A program made the translations under genes and the position numbers. Positions 21,116 through 34,008 of a DNA stretch of 64,000 nucleotides are shown piece by piece (position 1 is the stretch's first letter; each line of letters begins with the position of its first letter). This DNA comes from Mytilus trossulus (lineage: Eukaryota > Mollusca > Bivalvia > Mytilida > Mytilidae), in the NCBI RefSeq assembly GCF_036588685.1, contig NC_086374.1:24978886-25042885 (forward strand), written 5' to 3'. The notes below the pieces were generated by a model. It ran no database searches. It worked only from the letters and a program-made list of their open reading frames with translations, and was not told where the DNA came from.

Positions 21116-22730
21116 AACGTTTATGTGAATGTTGAGACAAGAATCGTTATTGCAATGTTTAATTGTTTCTTTCTTTTTTATTTTTGGGTTGCTGCTTTAT
21201 TGACGTATATCCTTCTAGTTTTACTCACACAAATGTAATTTGATAATCAATTTGAATCACCGCAATTATTTAAAAAAAAAACCTAGATACTATTTATTCA
21301 ATTTGTTTTACTAGTATAATGAAAGATAATTATTTAAAATTGTAAATATTGGATCTGATTGAATTTAATTCATATTGCACATGCACAAATGAAGAATTTA
21401 CTCTTCAAAGAAGTTCAGTAAAACGTTCAAACAAAATCACGTCCATTTGACGAGAAAATTATTTCTTGCAAACATGTCACTAAATCACCCTCTGTGAAAT
21501 GTTAATATTAGACATAGGGAAAAAGCTTTATTTTTATATTTATGAAGGTCATAATTTAATGAAATATAAGGCTTCATAAACTTGCTGTCTGCATATGAAA
21601 ATAAATGATTTTTTCCTTTTTCTGATTGAACCTGATAATTATAAAATGCAAAAGCTTTCGGTAAGAAAATTGACTATTTTTAGTGAGCCATAAACATGTC
21701 CAAAAGAAAACGAGTTCCTGTGTTGAGTGGTCCATAACATTTCAAATTTCAAATGATTTGGTGGAGGCTTACTCAAGTATCATTCGGATACCATTCACAG
21801 AACTTACTTGTTCACGGTACATATATGAGTCAGACGGAGGTATACGTTATGCCATTTGATCACTCGGCGATACAACAATACATTATTTAGAAGGCATGCG
21901 AGCAGGATATTCAATAACCATTTTAAAACGCAACATTATATTGAAGCATAGTCATGACAGTTGTATCTCTGGTACATAAGTGTCCGAATCATTACGTTTG
22001 TTATATTTGTTAGTTGTTGATTGAATGTGTCAGTCTTCATTTCCCCATCGCTAGGGAACGCAAAGCGCAAGTTAAAGCTATGTTAAAGACTGCTGTTGTT
22101 TGCTCTTTGGTCGCAATGTTGTCTCTTTCAAATGTTCCCCATTTCCATTCTCAATTTTAGTGATGCCAACAATCAGACTAGGATAATTGGATACCTATTT
22201 GAGTAATCAGTCCCTCCTATGTTTTCAACCCAGATCCCTGAGACTTCACAGTAAGGTTGCACATAAATCTGCTAATCTAATTTGTGCACCTGTTAACTTA
22301 TAATGAAATAGTTTCACGAATGTATCCCCATTTTATTAGACTTATAATGGCTAGTTATATTTTTAGCAAAATGTACCGGCAAAGTTAACGCTATTTTTGT
22401 GTAACCAACACGTCAGTTCAGATCCTTAAATCTTTAAAGAACATTTGCTTCCTATTTTTTTCTTATTTCATGTTGCCAATTTCTAGGATTTATTTATATA
22501 TCCATCAGTTATTGAAGAAATAATATGTGCAAACCGGCCATTTGAGTCCGAGTTTGATTAATTTTTAATTAATTTTCTCATTGTTTAAATAAATTAGATG
22601 CCATAAGTCAAACTGATTGAAATAAATTTATAGATACATATGCATTGAACAGAAAAAAACACATTTGATTGTCAGCCACCAGAAAAACAATTTCAGAAGT
22701 AAAGCACATTTAACATTACAATGATTAAGA
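21116..22730. other. Intergenic between convergent genes
   Basis: No gene seen. A diverged inverted repeat copy lies at about 22070-22160. A minus-strand AATAAA (22489-22494) is a candidate poly(A) site for the Kelch gene. Confidence 0.45.
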
Positions 22731-25132
22731 TTACTTTTCAGCCATCACAAATTCTCTCGTGAAAAACTTTTTTTGCATTACAATTTTTAACCCTGCAAAA
22801 TTGGCTCGAGGCGGAATAACGGTAGTTCTGTTTTGATCAATGTGTTTAGTTGATAGGTCAACTGAAATAATGTTTTGGTGAATAGAATTCCCACTTTCTC
22901 CACCCAAAATCAAAACATTTCCTTTATGATGAATAGCACAAAATCTTCTGCGTTGAAAATTTGGAATTGTTGTAACAATTCGGCAGCTTCCGTCTTCGGG
23001 TACACAAATCACATTTCCGTCGGTACATACGACATGCATATTTTTATCGGATACTATTGCGCGTGAAAGCTTGCATGGCGATGGTAGATTTGCAACAATG
23101 CATCCTGATTGCAATCGCGTATCAAAATATTGAATCGCTTTTGTTTCTTTGTCGTCGGATAAGATGCCTCCAAACACAAAGATCTTCTCTTTCGACACAG
23201 TAGAAGACATTGAACGGACAGCTTTCGGTAAATGTCCCGCTTTTTTCCACGTTCTTTGATTTATATCATACTCTTCGACACTCGAAAGTGTTTTGGCAGA
23301 TTCTTCCTTAATGTTATCGTCATACCCTCCTAGGACATAAATTGAACCTCCGAGAGCCACCATCGAGTGGCGACGTCTTCCTTGTACTGGTGAAGTGCAT
23401 CGGTACCACTCGTTATTTTCGGAACGATATCGCAATAAACAATCTAATTTTTGTGAACCTCCCGAAACAAAAATGTCATTTCCATATACACATGATGCGA
23501 ATTCACGGCCTAACGGAAACATAAGTGGTGTAAGAAAGAACCACTTTTGTTGAAGGAAGCTGTATGCGAACACATCTACAACTTTCTCAGACTGACTATT
23601 GTAACCTCCTAAGACAATCAGAACTTCTTCCATTGTCAAATGATTTCGAAACGCAATTCTATCTGAATTGAATTCTGAACGTCTTGCTGGCAACATATGG
23701 TAGGTTATTGCCTCTTTAACAATTTCCCGGCATCTAGCGTTTTCTCTCACTAGTTCCATTGGCTCGACTTCGTGTAACAAATATTCTGAACCCAGGAGCG
23801 GTAAACGAAGATATTCGAATAGTTGGATTATTTCCTCCTTTCTCTTGGATCCATCTGATTCGTGCCATCTGAATACTGCGTCACAAACTACCTCCTCATT
23901 TGTTACATTCAAGTTGTCGTCCGTTATTATTTTGATTAAATCATCCTTGTCCAGAAAGAGGAAATCCTCAGACCTACAGATATCAGTGAAATTCATTAAA
24001 ATCAGTGTCCAAGCCTTCGTACATAGAGATGGACAATCGTAAGATTTCGCAAGTTTCCATGCACCTAAAGAGTTGTCTGAAATCAGATTATTCTGTAGAA
24101 ATTGTTCACATTTCTCATGGAGTTGTCGCATTTGAAAAATTGCCGCTGCTTTCAAAAGGTCTTCACAGTTATCAAATGTCACGACCTTTCTCCCTGTATA
24201 TATAAAATCTAGGATATTTTCAAAAATACCAACACTACAGTCTTGAATATTCACTGTCCCGTTTTGACTTTCAATCATACCTGATGAAAACATTGCATCA
24301 AAGTACGGCGATATGGCTGCCAGAACAACTCTGTGACAATTGAATGTCCTGTCCCCGACTACTAGTTTGGTGTCAGTGTGTCTGTCGTGTTTGTACATAT
24401 CCTCTAAAGAATTGTACAGTTCTCTAGAAACTTCGTCTCGCCAGCAAGGTGTCTCAGTCATTTTATGTTTTAATCTAGTTTTCTGAAAAGAGAAGAAAAA
24501 TATCAAATCAGACGACGATAATATGTTTATATATTTTTTTTCACTTCCCAAACTGGTTCTTTAAAAATTATAAAACTTTCGAGTGTCAGCTTTTTGTCAA
24601 TTGTCATTCGTGCAATAAATCAAAATGCTTCAACATGGTTGTTAGGAACTTAGTATTAAAATGCTCAGACTCGATTGTGTTTTTGTTGGTTTGTTTCTAT
24701 AGTTTATTTCTAATCTTATAGGTAAAATTAGTCAAAAATAGAAGGTCAACATCCACAACAAGTGTGCAGTGAAGTTTAAAAGAAAGGTGTTAGAATAGAA
24801 AAAGAAAGAAAGGAAAATGAATAGTCAATCGACAAAATGAATGACATTTTTGAAATTTAGGAAAAAATATGTTCATTTACCGTAATTGGTACATTTTTTG
24901 TAGTCTACAAAAATGTACCAATTACGAAATTTGAACGTTTATTCCCTAAATTATTGTTTGCCGAATAAATTATGAATTACTGAGAATATTGACTCATTTA
25001 AAAAATGCTTCAAAGTGTTTAGGATGTAAACATATTAAGAGTACAATAAAACAAATGACAAAAATCTCATGTTTATGTCACCAATTCATTAAATTTGTTA
25101 CTTACTTGCAGTCGCATATACAATTTATCCAT
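22731..25132 (-). CDS. BTB-BACK-Kelch protein (kelch-like family)
   Basis: Probable coding exons are 25132-25106 (9 codons from ATG) and 24482-22731. The 623-bp intron has donor CAA|GTAAGT and acceptor ttttcttctcttttcag. The join is phase 0 and reads in frame into MTETPCW, giving 592 aa. If exon 1 is not used, ATG 24461 gives 576 aa. The BTB domain is at about residues 36-142 (HTDTKLVVGDRTFNCHRVVL), followed by a BACK domain (about 147-250, ...VFRWHESDGSKRKEEI...LRLPLL). At least five Kelch blades follow at 300-585, with GG doublets in LIVLGGYNS, IFVSGGSQ, IYVLGGYDD, IFVFGGILS and LILGGESG. Proteins of this build are usually substrate adaptors of Cullin-3 E3 ligases. I cannot assign a specific KLHL orthologue. 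Confidence 0.9.
24853..24957. repeat. Short foldback in the Kelch gene intron
   Basis: The perfect core is cgtaattggtacatttttt against the facing aaaaatgtaccaattacg (24881-24926, one extra T). Looser pairing extends to about 50 bases on each side. A hairpin or MITE remnant. Confidence 0.65.
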
Positions 25133-25208
25133 TTTTAATCGGAATAAAATGCCACTATACTTAAACACTGTTTCCTGTTTTAGAAGTCGCAATATTAAAA
25201 GGACCCGT

Positions 25209-25217
25209 GTTTATATA
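25209..25217 (-). promoter_or_regulatory. TATA box candidate for the Kelch gene
   Basis: TATATAAAC on the minus strand, about 80 bases upstream of the proposed first ATG (25132). This spacing suits a short 5' UTR starting near 25180. Confidence 0.45.
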
Positions 25218-26700
25218 AGTGCTATGGATCGATGATGACTAAACTTTTGTCTATATCGGACGAGAACGGACAGAGTTAAAGAGGAAACCGATATAGCTTT
25301 TATTATTTTCATGCGACATATGTTGGTAATTCATTAATGTTTGATTGTAAATGATCTAATGACCAAAAAAATACTAATTGCTTGACTAATCGGATCTCTT
25401 TTTCACGCCATTGCGGATATGTCTTTAATTTGCCATATGCATCCGGAAAGTATATATATATATATATATATATGGTCTTCTTTTTAGTTGTTCAGGAAGT
25501 AACGTAGTCTAGTACTGGTTGATCGCTTGGGACAGACTTCACAAGTTCGTCAACATTATTCCAACTATTTTTTTAATAATAAGACCTGGTTTATCATCGA
25601 TTGTAAAGGAGTCAAATATCCATCAGACAAAAGTACAAGAATGTAAAAAACTACTGGTCTTCACGGTCTTAAACAATGAGCAATAATTAACTATAAAACA
25701 CTTCTACGGCAAATCATGAGAGGTGGTATGATCTAAGTACTAGGTACTTTACAGAATGAAAGATATGCATGCGTCTTTACTAATCGCAGAGGTCTACGTG
25801 TTATCCCGGACATGCAACCTTTCTTATTATTACAAATAAAGTCTCAGATGTAATAGTAATATACAAACGATAGAAAGTTCGGCTAAACTTTTACAACAGA
25901 CCAGCAGTTGTAATCAAAGGTTTCATGTTAAACACTCCCTTTCCTTGAAATTGTAGAATTACTATAGTTTCTTTACGACCGATATAAAAGACGACATACC
26001 ACTGATATTTGCCATCATTTTATATTTAGTACCGATTTATTTCAGTTTATGTTTAAAACAGCAAAAGAATGTATTGCTAAGCTGAATAAAACAGTTATTC
26101 ACTTTAATATGCATCTAAAACAATTTCTAGTTAACGATTAACACTTGACTTCATAACGTCTCTTGGTTACCCTATGCAGCATTGAACATTTATATGACAT
26201 AATTCAATTTTATATCTTCCCTGGAAAGGAAAATTGATAAAAATCACAATATATCATTCGAGATGTTTCACTTTAATAGTTATAATGACACATCAAGAAT
26301 CGTGTAGATTACTACAGAGACAATGACAGCCTTTGGTTTTGTAATTAATAATTAATCTGTCTCCGGCAATAAACATTACGAGTTAATTGCTCTGCTGTTG
26401 GTAACTTCAATATTTAACTATATATTTGGAAACCGTAATGAACATTGATCGACTGTGATGATTTTACGTTCTCCCAGTGATATTGTCACTATGTCAACAA
26501 ATCACATAAACAACCCGCTGGGTGTGGTACAGATGAGAATATGGGACGCCGAGTCATGTTTGTGATCAATATAATTTCAGAATGAACATACGAAACAGGA
26601 AATTTACATATATGAATATACAATGATCTATAATGTATACAAATATTATTTATGTTTAAAATAATGATTACCGGTAGTACAGGAGTCGAGAAATGTGCTG
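25218..26700. other. Intergenic, no gene seen
   Basis: AT-rich. It contains a (TA)n microsatellite at about 25450-25474 and nothing else that I recognise. Confidence 0.45.
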
Positions 26701-26759
26701 CACCTCCATAACATTATGCTGTTACAATAACGCATTTAAAAAAAGGCACATACAATGTA

Positions 26760-27420
26760 TAAAGAGGAATGATATGTCCTCCCGAAGAACTGTGCAATAC
26801 ATTGCCAGAAAATATATCAATCATCTGTCGACTGCATGATGTGTCCTCCATAAGAACTGTACAATATATTGCCAGAAAAATAGACTTCAAACACCTCATG
26901 ACTGATGTATCATTTCACAAATCTGTACAATATATTGCCAAAAATCTGAGACTACTATAACTCATTTTATAGAAGTCTAAGCAGAAATGTACCAATCACC
27001 TGTCAAAAAGACTGCAAGGACTTTAAAGCATTATGTAATACCAGAAAAAATATCAAGACATGATGACTAATGTGTTCTTTCTTAGAACTGTACAACATAT
27101 TGCCAGAAATATATAGTCACCTGTCTCGAAAAAGAACTACAAGGACTATAAAGCATTATATATTGCCAGAAAATATATCAAACACATGAGATGACTGATT
27201 TGTCAACCCGAAGAACTGTGCAATATACGGCTAGAACATATATCAAACACCTTATGACTGATGTATCCTTCAAAAATATGTACAGTTAATTGCCAAAAAT
27301 ATACCAGTCACCTGTCAAATTAGAACAATAAGAACTATTAAGCATTAATATATATTGCCAGAAAATGTATCAAACACAATGATGACTGATTCGTTCCCTC
27401 TAAGAACTGTACAATAAACT
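26760..27420. repeat. Degenerate older version of the 64-bp satellite
   Basis: Irregular units of about 75-110 bp share 'tgtcctcc...aagaactgt(a/g)caatatattgccagaaaatatatcaaacac' and 'gactgatgtgtc'. They have the same landmarks (tgtcct, caatatattgccagaaa) as the regular array from 27951. Confidence 0.8.
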
Positions 27421-27640
27421 CATCATAAATACCAGGATTCAATTTTTGGTATCATTACGCCAGACACGAGTTTCGTCTACAAAAGACTCATCAGTGACGC
27501 TCAAATCCAAAAAAAAGTTAAAATTTCAAAATAAAGTACGAAGTTGAAGAGCATTGAGGACAAAAATTCTTAAAAGTTTTGCCAAATACAGCTAAGGTAA
27601 TCTATTCCTGGGGTAGAAAAGCATAAGAATTTCAAAAATA
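27420..27640. repeat. Interspersed repeat inserted in the satellite region
   Basis: The sequence 'ttggtatcattacgccagacacgagtttcgtctac...gactcatcagtgacgctcaaatcc...gagcattgagga...ccaaatacagctaaggtaatctat' is a mussel repeat that I recognise. It splits the old satellite copies. Confidence 0.75.
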
Positions 27641-27950
27641 CAATATATTTCCAGAAAATATGCCATACATATGTCGACTGATGTGTCCACTACTCAGAAC
27701 AGTGCAAAATATTGCTAGAAAATAAAAAGAAATACATTTCCTATAAAAAAAAATGTACAATAATTGAGAGAAAATATATATATATCAAAAAGTAAAATCA
27801 CAAAAATACTTAGCTCAAAACTGAAAGTCCCTAACCAAATTGCAAAATCAAAAGCTGAAACACATCACACAAATGGACAAGATGGAGAGTTGTCTCATTG
27901 GCACTCACACCACATCTTCCTATATCTAAAGATACGAATGAATGAATGAA

Positions 27951-28980
27951 TGTCCTCTAACACATCTGTATAATATATTGCCAGAAATATACTAGACATA
28001 TATGTCGACTAGTATGTCCTCTAACACATCTGTATAATATATTGCCAGAAATATACTAGACATATATGTCGAATAGTATGTCCTCTAACACATCTGAATA
28101 ATATATTGCCAGAAATATACTAGACATATATGTCGACTAGTATATCCTCTAACAAATATGTATAATATATTGCCAGAAATATACTAGACATATATGTCGA
28201 CTAGTATGTCCTCTAACACATCTGTATAATATATTGCCAGAAATATACTAGACATATATGTCGACTAGTATGTCCTCTAACACATCTGTATAATATATTG
28301 CCAGAAATATACTAGACATATATGTCGACTAGTATGTCCTCTAACACATCTGAATAATATATTGCCAGAAATATACTAGACATATATGTCGACTAGTATG
28401 TCCTCTAACACATCTGTATAATATATTGCCAGAAATATACTAGACATATATGTCGACTAGTATGTCCTCTAACACATCTGTATAATATATTGCCAGAAAT
28501 ATACTAGACATATATGTCGACTAGTATGTCCTCTAACACATCTGAATAATATATTGCCAGAAATATACTAACATATATGTTGACTAGTATGTCATCTAAC
28601 ACATCTGTATAATATATATAGCCAGAAATATACAAGACATATATGTTGACTAGTATGTCCTCTAACAAATCTGTATAATATATTGCCAGAAATATACTAG
28701 ACATATATGTCGACTAGTATGTCCTCTAACAAATCTGCATAATTTATTGCCAGAAATATACTAGACATATGTCCTCTAAAAATATCTGTATAATATGTTG
28801 CCTGAAATATACTAGACATATACGTCGACTGGTATGTCATCTAACAAATCTGTATAATATATTGCCAGAAATATACTAGACATATACGTCGACTAGTATG
28901 TCTTCTAACAAATCTGTATAATATATTGCCAGAAATATACTAGACATATATGTCGACTAGTAAGTCCTTGAACTTTAATA
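27951..28980 (+). repeat. 64-bp tandem satellite, about 16 copies
   Basis: Units of 64 bp (tgtcctctaacacatctgta, then taatatattgccagaaatat, then actagacatatatgtcgact agta). The first copies start at 27951, 28015 and 28079, exactly 64 apart. Copies are nearly identical to about 28560. Later ones carry small indels, one loses about 16 bp, and several have cgtcgact or aaatctg variants. A short aatg microsatellite borders its left edge, and a 'gtgtgagtgccaat'-type repeat (reverse) lies just before it. Confidence 0.95.
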
Positions 28981-30530
28981 CTGTTACTTTAATTTTTCCT
29001 CCATTCACGGTTTCAGTACTGATTTCGTGTTATAATGTATCATAGAACAAATTTATTCGTTCAATACATGTTCACTTGTGTTAGTATGTCTTTTGATTGA
29101 GTTATGCCACATCAATTGATATTGTATAGTGTGTCTTACTATGTTGTGATGTAACATTATTGTTTCAGATAAGGGTGAAGGTTTGGTACCATTAAAACGT
29201 TAATACATATTGTTTGCACCCGTCTTGTTTCAGGGCAATCATTCCACATATATCCATATTATACAAGGTGAATTTTCTTCACATATATGTATTTTTTTTA
29301 TATATCAGGTGACTGCGATAAAATTTCATTTCATATACACATAGTTTTACATCATTATACTCATACAAGATACACTAAAATGTGTCGGAGTAACCAACAG
29401 AAAGCTTCCAACCAAACTACACAATAATTTGATTGAATGCAAAATGTAATTTATCGATCAAGACACAGAGACTAATATTAAAATCTAATAAACTGAATCG
29501 CTTGGGGTAAAACAACCAGCACAAATCTGTAAACACTTCCTCGTCTGCTCCACGGTTGCTGTTTATATTCAAAATTAGAGTATTGATTTTGCTGAAAAAA
29601 TATATATTTATAGTGTACTGTTACCAAAGTAGAAAGTGGTCAAAGTCTTCTACAGGAAATTAAAATATAAAAATCTACAAACCTGATATTAAGAATCCAT
29701 TCCAAATCCAATAGTATTGCTGTACCGGAAGTAGCTGAGTTTGTTATTTGCTCGCCAAAACGTGTTAAAGTTAATGTGATATTAAAGCCGTCTTTTGATG
29801 TAGTGTTGTATTTAATTATGTTTAGTGAGATGGTATATACAACGTTTTTAATCGATTTGGAATTGCCTTTATTTTGAAATCATATTATCTTGAAATCGAC
29901 ATTTGCAGGTAATTTCTAAGTGGAATATCGATCTGACCGTTACCTGTGTAATATTGTCAAAGTCTAGCATGAATAATTCAGTTGGGACAGTTTATATAAT
30001 TCCATCGCAATTCCAATATTTGACATCTGCCTAGTAAATAGCTCCACCTTTATCGGACAATACGTATATCAGTTATATATATTGTTAACACATATTGAAA
30101 ATAATGTTTTTTTTTCTATTGAGAAAGTTGCTGTGATAGAATAGGTTTTTCCAAACATCGCATTTGTCATGTCATAAACAACATATCAAATGATATTTTT
30201 TAGGTGTTTTTTTTTGCATTTGACTAACTTTAAGAAGATCTGAATATAATATAACTGTCTATTACTACAGTTTATGAACTAAAACCATATATAATCGTCT
30301 GACGGTCTGCTTCAATATTATAGACCATTATAGATCATTATATACGACAATTGGCGCAAACTCATTTAGAATAAATCATGGAATCTTGTTGATAAATAAT
30401 GAGAATTGTATAAGTTTTGTTTTATGTATTGTCCATTTTGTTATTATGATTGTGTGGTATCAAAATCCAAACCTTAACTTCATATATAGAGACAGTTTAT
30501 TGCTTGATTTGTGTCAACTATTTTCTTCCT
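28981..30530. other. Intergenic, no gene seen
   Basis: AT-rich sequence without a coding or repeat signal that I can name. Confidence 0.45.
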
Positions 30531-31233
30531 ATTACAGATTTTACATTAATGCTAGCAAGACAAATCTTTGTTTAGCTTGCTTGCTTTGCTTGTATCAATG
30601 TTTGCTCAAGCATGGCAATTAAGATAGGCGGCTTCAGCTTGTATACATCATACTTAGATTTTATTGGACGTTATGTTTGAGGTTAAGGACACTAAATTTT
30701 AGGTATTTCATTTGACCATTATATTTCATCTTCTAGTACTGTGATTTTTTTATGTTATAAAGGCAACCTGTAGCTTTGCTATATAAAAATGATAGAATCT
30801 GAAGCGAGATGATGTATCAAATATTCTTGCTTTGTACGTTTTCAAGACAAAATATTCATCTCAAACACACCCTAATATAAGAAGGTGAATCACAAAATCA
30901 GAGTAGGTGTGTTCGAATAGCTATTTTGTTTTACTTAAAGTACTTGACGATAGTCTTTAAAGTTGGATGATGAAAATGCATATCTTCGAAAAAAAACAAT
31001 ACAATTTTTTAGCTTCCGTTTCTACGCGATTGCGCTTTATATTTGTCATCCTGTGATGTTATAAAATTTAGTGTCCATAACCTCAAACATAACGCCCAGT
31101 AAAATTAAGTATGATGTATAGAAGCTGAAGCCCCGCCTATCTTAATTGTCATGCTTGAGCAAACATTGATACAAACAAAGCAAGCAAGCCAAACAAAGAT
31201 TTGTCTTGCTAGCATTAATGTAAAAGCTGTAAT
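30531..31233. repeat. Long inverted repeat / foldback element (703 bp)
   Basis: The left arm 30531-30702 and right arm 31063-31233 are about 170-bp inverted copies with few differences. Outer ends are attacagattttacattaatg against cattaatgtaaaagctgtaat, and inner ends are gacactaaatttta against taaaatttagtgtc. The 360-bp spacer has no coding frame. One arm contains an open frame with no counterpart signal, which is treated as chance. Confidence 0.88.
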
Positions 31234-32214
31234 CCTCTAGATTTAAAGCTCACTGAATTGAAATTTCAGCAGTAGCCTCTTCATCTGCTGTTGCATATCA
31301 TGAATTTTAAGCGAATATTATAATACAGTTTCGATAAATCTGTACTGAGTATACACTACACGGCTAAGATTATGAATACTTTACATATATAAGCGGTAAC
31401 AGGCATTTTGTAGACTAGCTAGCTGTACGTACACCAGCAATGCCCGCGCCATACATGTCGAACGGGACAAAAAAACAACTACGAAATATTAGTTTTCCAG
31501 CAGGGTAATGATAGTTTTGCCATCGTTTTGTTCAGGATAATTTTTGTTAAAGTTTATATCAAATGGACTCAATGTATGTTTATAACTGATAGGACAGTCA
31601 AGCTTGAAACATTTTAAATACCCTGACAAACGCAAATTTAAATGATTCTCACGAAACTTCAATGGTTTCATATCATCCACAATAAATGTTTGTAAGCACA
31701 TAACCTGGGACACAACTTTAAAACACACTAGTCTATACAAATCAGTTCAATATTGCATGTACTCGCCTTCACTGGAGTCAAGTTCTAATCACTAGTTTAA
31801 ATAATAAATAAACATCTGGTGTTCCCCCAAGGAACAGTTAATGTCATGTTCTGTTCCTTGTGTATATATTAAACACAGCACTCTTGAGGTTTTTTTTGGG
31901 TAGACGACACCATAATTAGCATATCAGTACGAAAATTAAAAAAAACTTAGATTCGCAGGATTTTTCCATGTCATTCCATCCAGAGAAGTGTTCGGTCATT
32001 CAGATAACAACCAAGAAAATCCCATTAAAATTCAACTATATTCTTCAGCAACATTTACTACAAAAAGAAATATCCACAACTTGATTATCTTGGCTAAACA
32101 ATCCATACTAACCTAAATTGGAACAAGAAACACGCTTCGTCTTCTTCTACAAAATCATACATCATTGTGGCATACCTGCCAACTGTCACTATTTGCGGGT
32201 GATTTTCCCCATGA
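31234..32214. other. Intergenic, no gene seen
   Basis: AT-rich with scattered short frames and no recognised motif. Confidence 0.4.
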
Positions 32215-33055
32215 AAGCTCCCAAATGAAAATGTTGAAATGGCATATTTTGTCCACAAATTGTCCGTCTGTCCGGCTGTCCGGCGTGAACATGTCGCACC
32301 GTAACTTGAGAACGACTTATCCAAATTTCATGAAACTTAACATAGTTGTTTCTTTTGATGGTCATTCAAATGATCTGTATACTTTTTGGTGAAAATAAGA
32401 TTAAAACTTTTTGAGTTACGGCACTTTATATAACTAAAACAGGGGTGTGTTTTTTTCACATGTCGTACCGTATCTCAAAACTGGCGATTCTTGATTATGG
32501 CTTAAAACTTTAAACACTTCTTAGTTATATTAATCTTAATATCTGTAAACTTTTTGGTGATGATTCAAAATTTTATTTTTGAGTTATTGAGTATTTTGTA
32601 AAAAAGGGGGAGGGTTTTTTTACATGTCGTACCATATCTCAAAAACGATTTATGATTATTGCTTAAAACTTTACACATGTCTTTGTTATATTAATCTAAA
32701 GATCTGTATACTTTTTGGTGAAGATTCAAAATGTCATTTTTGAGTTATTGAGTATTTTGTAAAAAAGGGGGAGTTTTTTTTTACATGTTGTGCCGTATCT
32801 CAAAAACAATTTATGATTATTGCTTAAAATTTTACACACTTTTTTGTTATATTAATCTTAAGATATGTATACTTTTTGGTGATGATTTAAAACTTTATTT
32901 TGGAGTAATTGAGTATTCTGTTAAACAGGGGAGGTTTTTTTTCCCGTAAGAGCCTTATCTTTCATTATTCTGTCTGTATAGATGCTCCATGGTCTCTATA
33001 TCTTATCCCTTATGACCATGAAATTTTCTTCCAATGTGTCGTGACTTTCTATTGG
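32215..33055 (-). repeat. 'acggcgcgacatgt' family repeat, inverted copy
   Basis: Reverse complement of the 4565-4985 family: 'gtccgtctgtccggctgtccgg...gaacatgtcgcaccgtaacttgagaacgac', then four units of about 130-150 bp ending 'ttttttacatgtcgtaccgtatctcaaaaa'. It resumes at 33390-33620 after the internal 'ataatcccgg' block. Confidence 0.85.
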
Positions 33056-33059
33056 CTCC

Positions 33060-33370
33060 TTTTTTCAGATAATCAATTTTCTCAGAATTTTCAGATAATC
33101 CCGGATTTTCTCAGATAATCCCGGTTTATCTCTGATAAACTAAGATTATCTCAGCTTAATTCAAATTCGAAAAAATTCTAGTTTATCTGAGAAAATATAG
33201 AAAATTCATAATGGAGAAAATCCTTGTTTATCTGAAAATTCTGAGATAAACCGGCATTATCTGAAAAAATCGAGATAATCCCGGTTTATCTGAGCTTAAG
33301 GTAAAAAATTGAGATAATCCTAGTTTATCTGAGAAAATCCTGGTTTATCTGAGATCATTTAGGATTATCT
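33060..33370. repeat. Short tandem/palindromic repeat of 'cagataatcccggtttatctga'
   Basis: About a dozen variants of a 20-25 bp motif occur in both orientations (ataatcccggtttatctgag and ctcagataatcc), so the block folds on itself. It lies inside the preceding repeat family. Confidence 0.8.
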
Positions 33371-34008
33371 ATAAAAGTGGTTCAGGCGTGCCATATGTCG
33401 CGCCGTATCTCAAAAATAATTTATGATTATTGCTTAAAACTTTGCACACTTCTTTCTTACATTAATCTAAAGATCTGTATACTTTTTGGTTTTGATTCAA
33501 AATTTTACCGTTAATGATATTTAGTTTTTTGTAAAAAAAACAAAACAGGGGGTTTCACATGTCCCGCCGTGTCTCAAAAACAATATCTGGTTATTGCTTA
33601 AAATTTTCTCAGAAACTATTTATGATTATTACATAAAACTTCCACACAAGACGACGGGCTTAAAGTTATCATGCGCTCATGGCGCAGCTGTTTATTAAAC
33701 CGTGTTATATTAATATTGTATAGAAAAAATATAGAATAATCAGTTGATATTTGCCGCTGGTCGATAAGTAACCACCATATTTTAATGATAACTATGTATT
33801 GATCTTCATTAATCTATATATCATTATTTTTCGTGAAAAATTCTTAATATTTATTAACTTGAAAAAAAACATATAATATTCGGAATAAAAACGTGTCCGA
33901 TACCATCAAACAACTTTTAGTGTGTCACGTCGGTTACCTCCCTTGGTAAAAAACTAATAATGTTCGTATTTTTTTGCCAAGAAAGTTGACCAAAATAAAG
34001 AAAGATAG

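Noticed and set aside
22875-24205. Four plus-strand frames of 60-66 aa
   Set aside because: Antisense shadows of the BTB-Kelch coding exon.
28504-28704. 66-aa minus-strand frame with repeated 'IFLAIYY' segments
   Set aside because: Translation of the 64-bp satellite.
27951-28980. Possible CRISPR-like array
   Set aside because: Units are contiguous and alike over their full 64 bp with no unique spacers, and the genome is eukaryotic.
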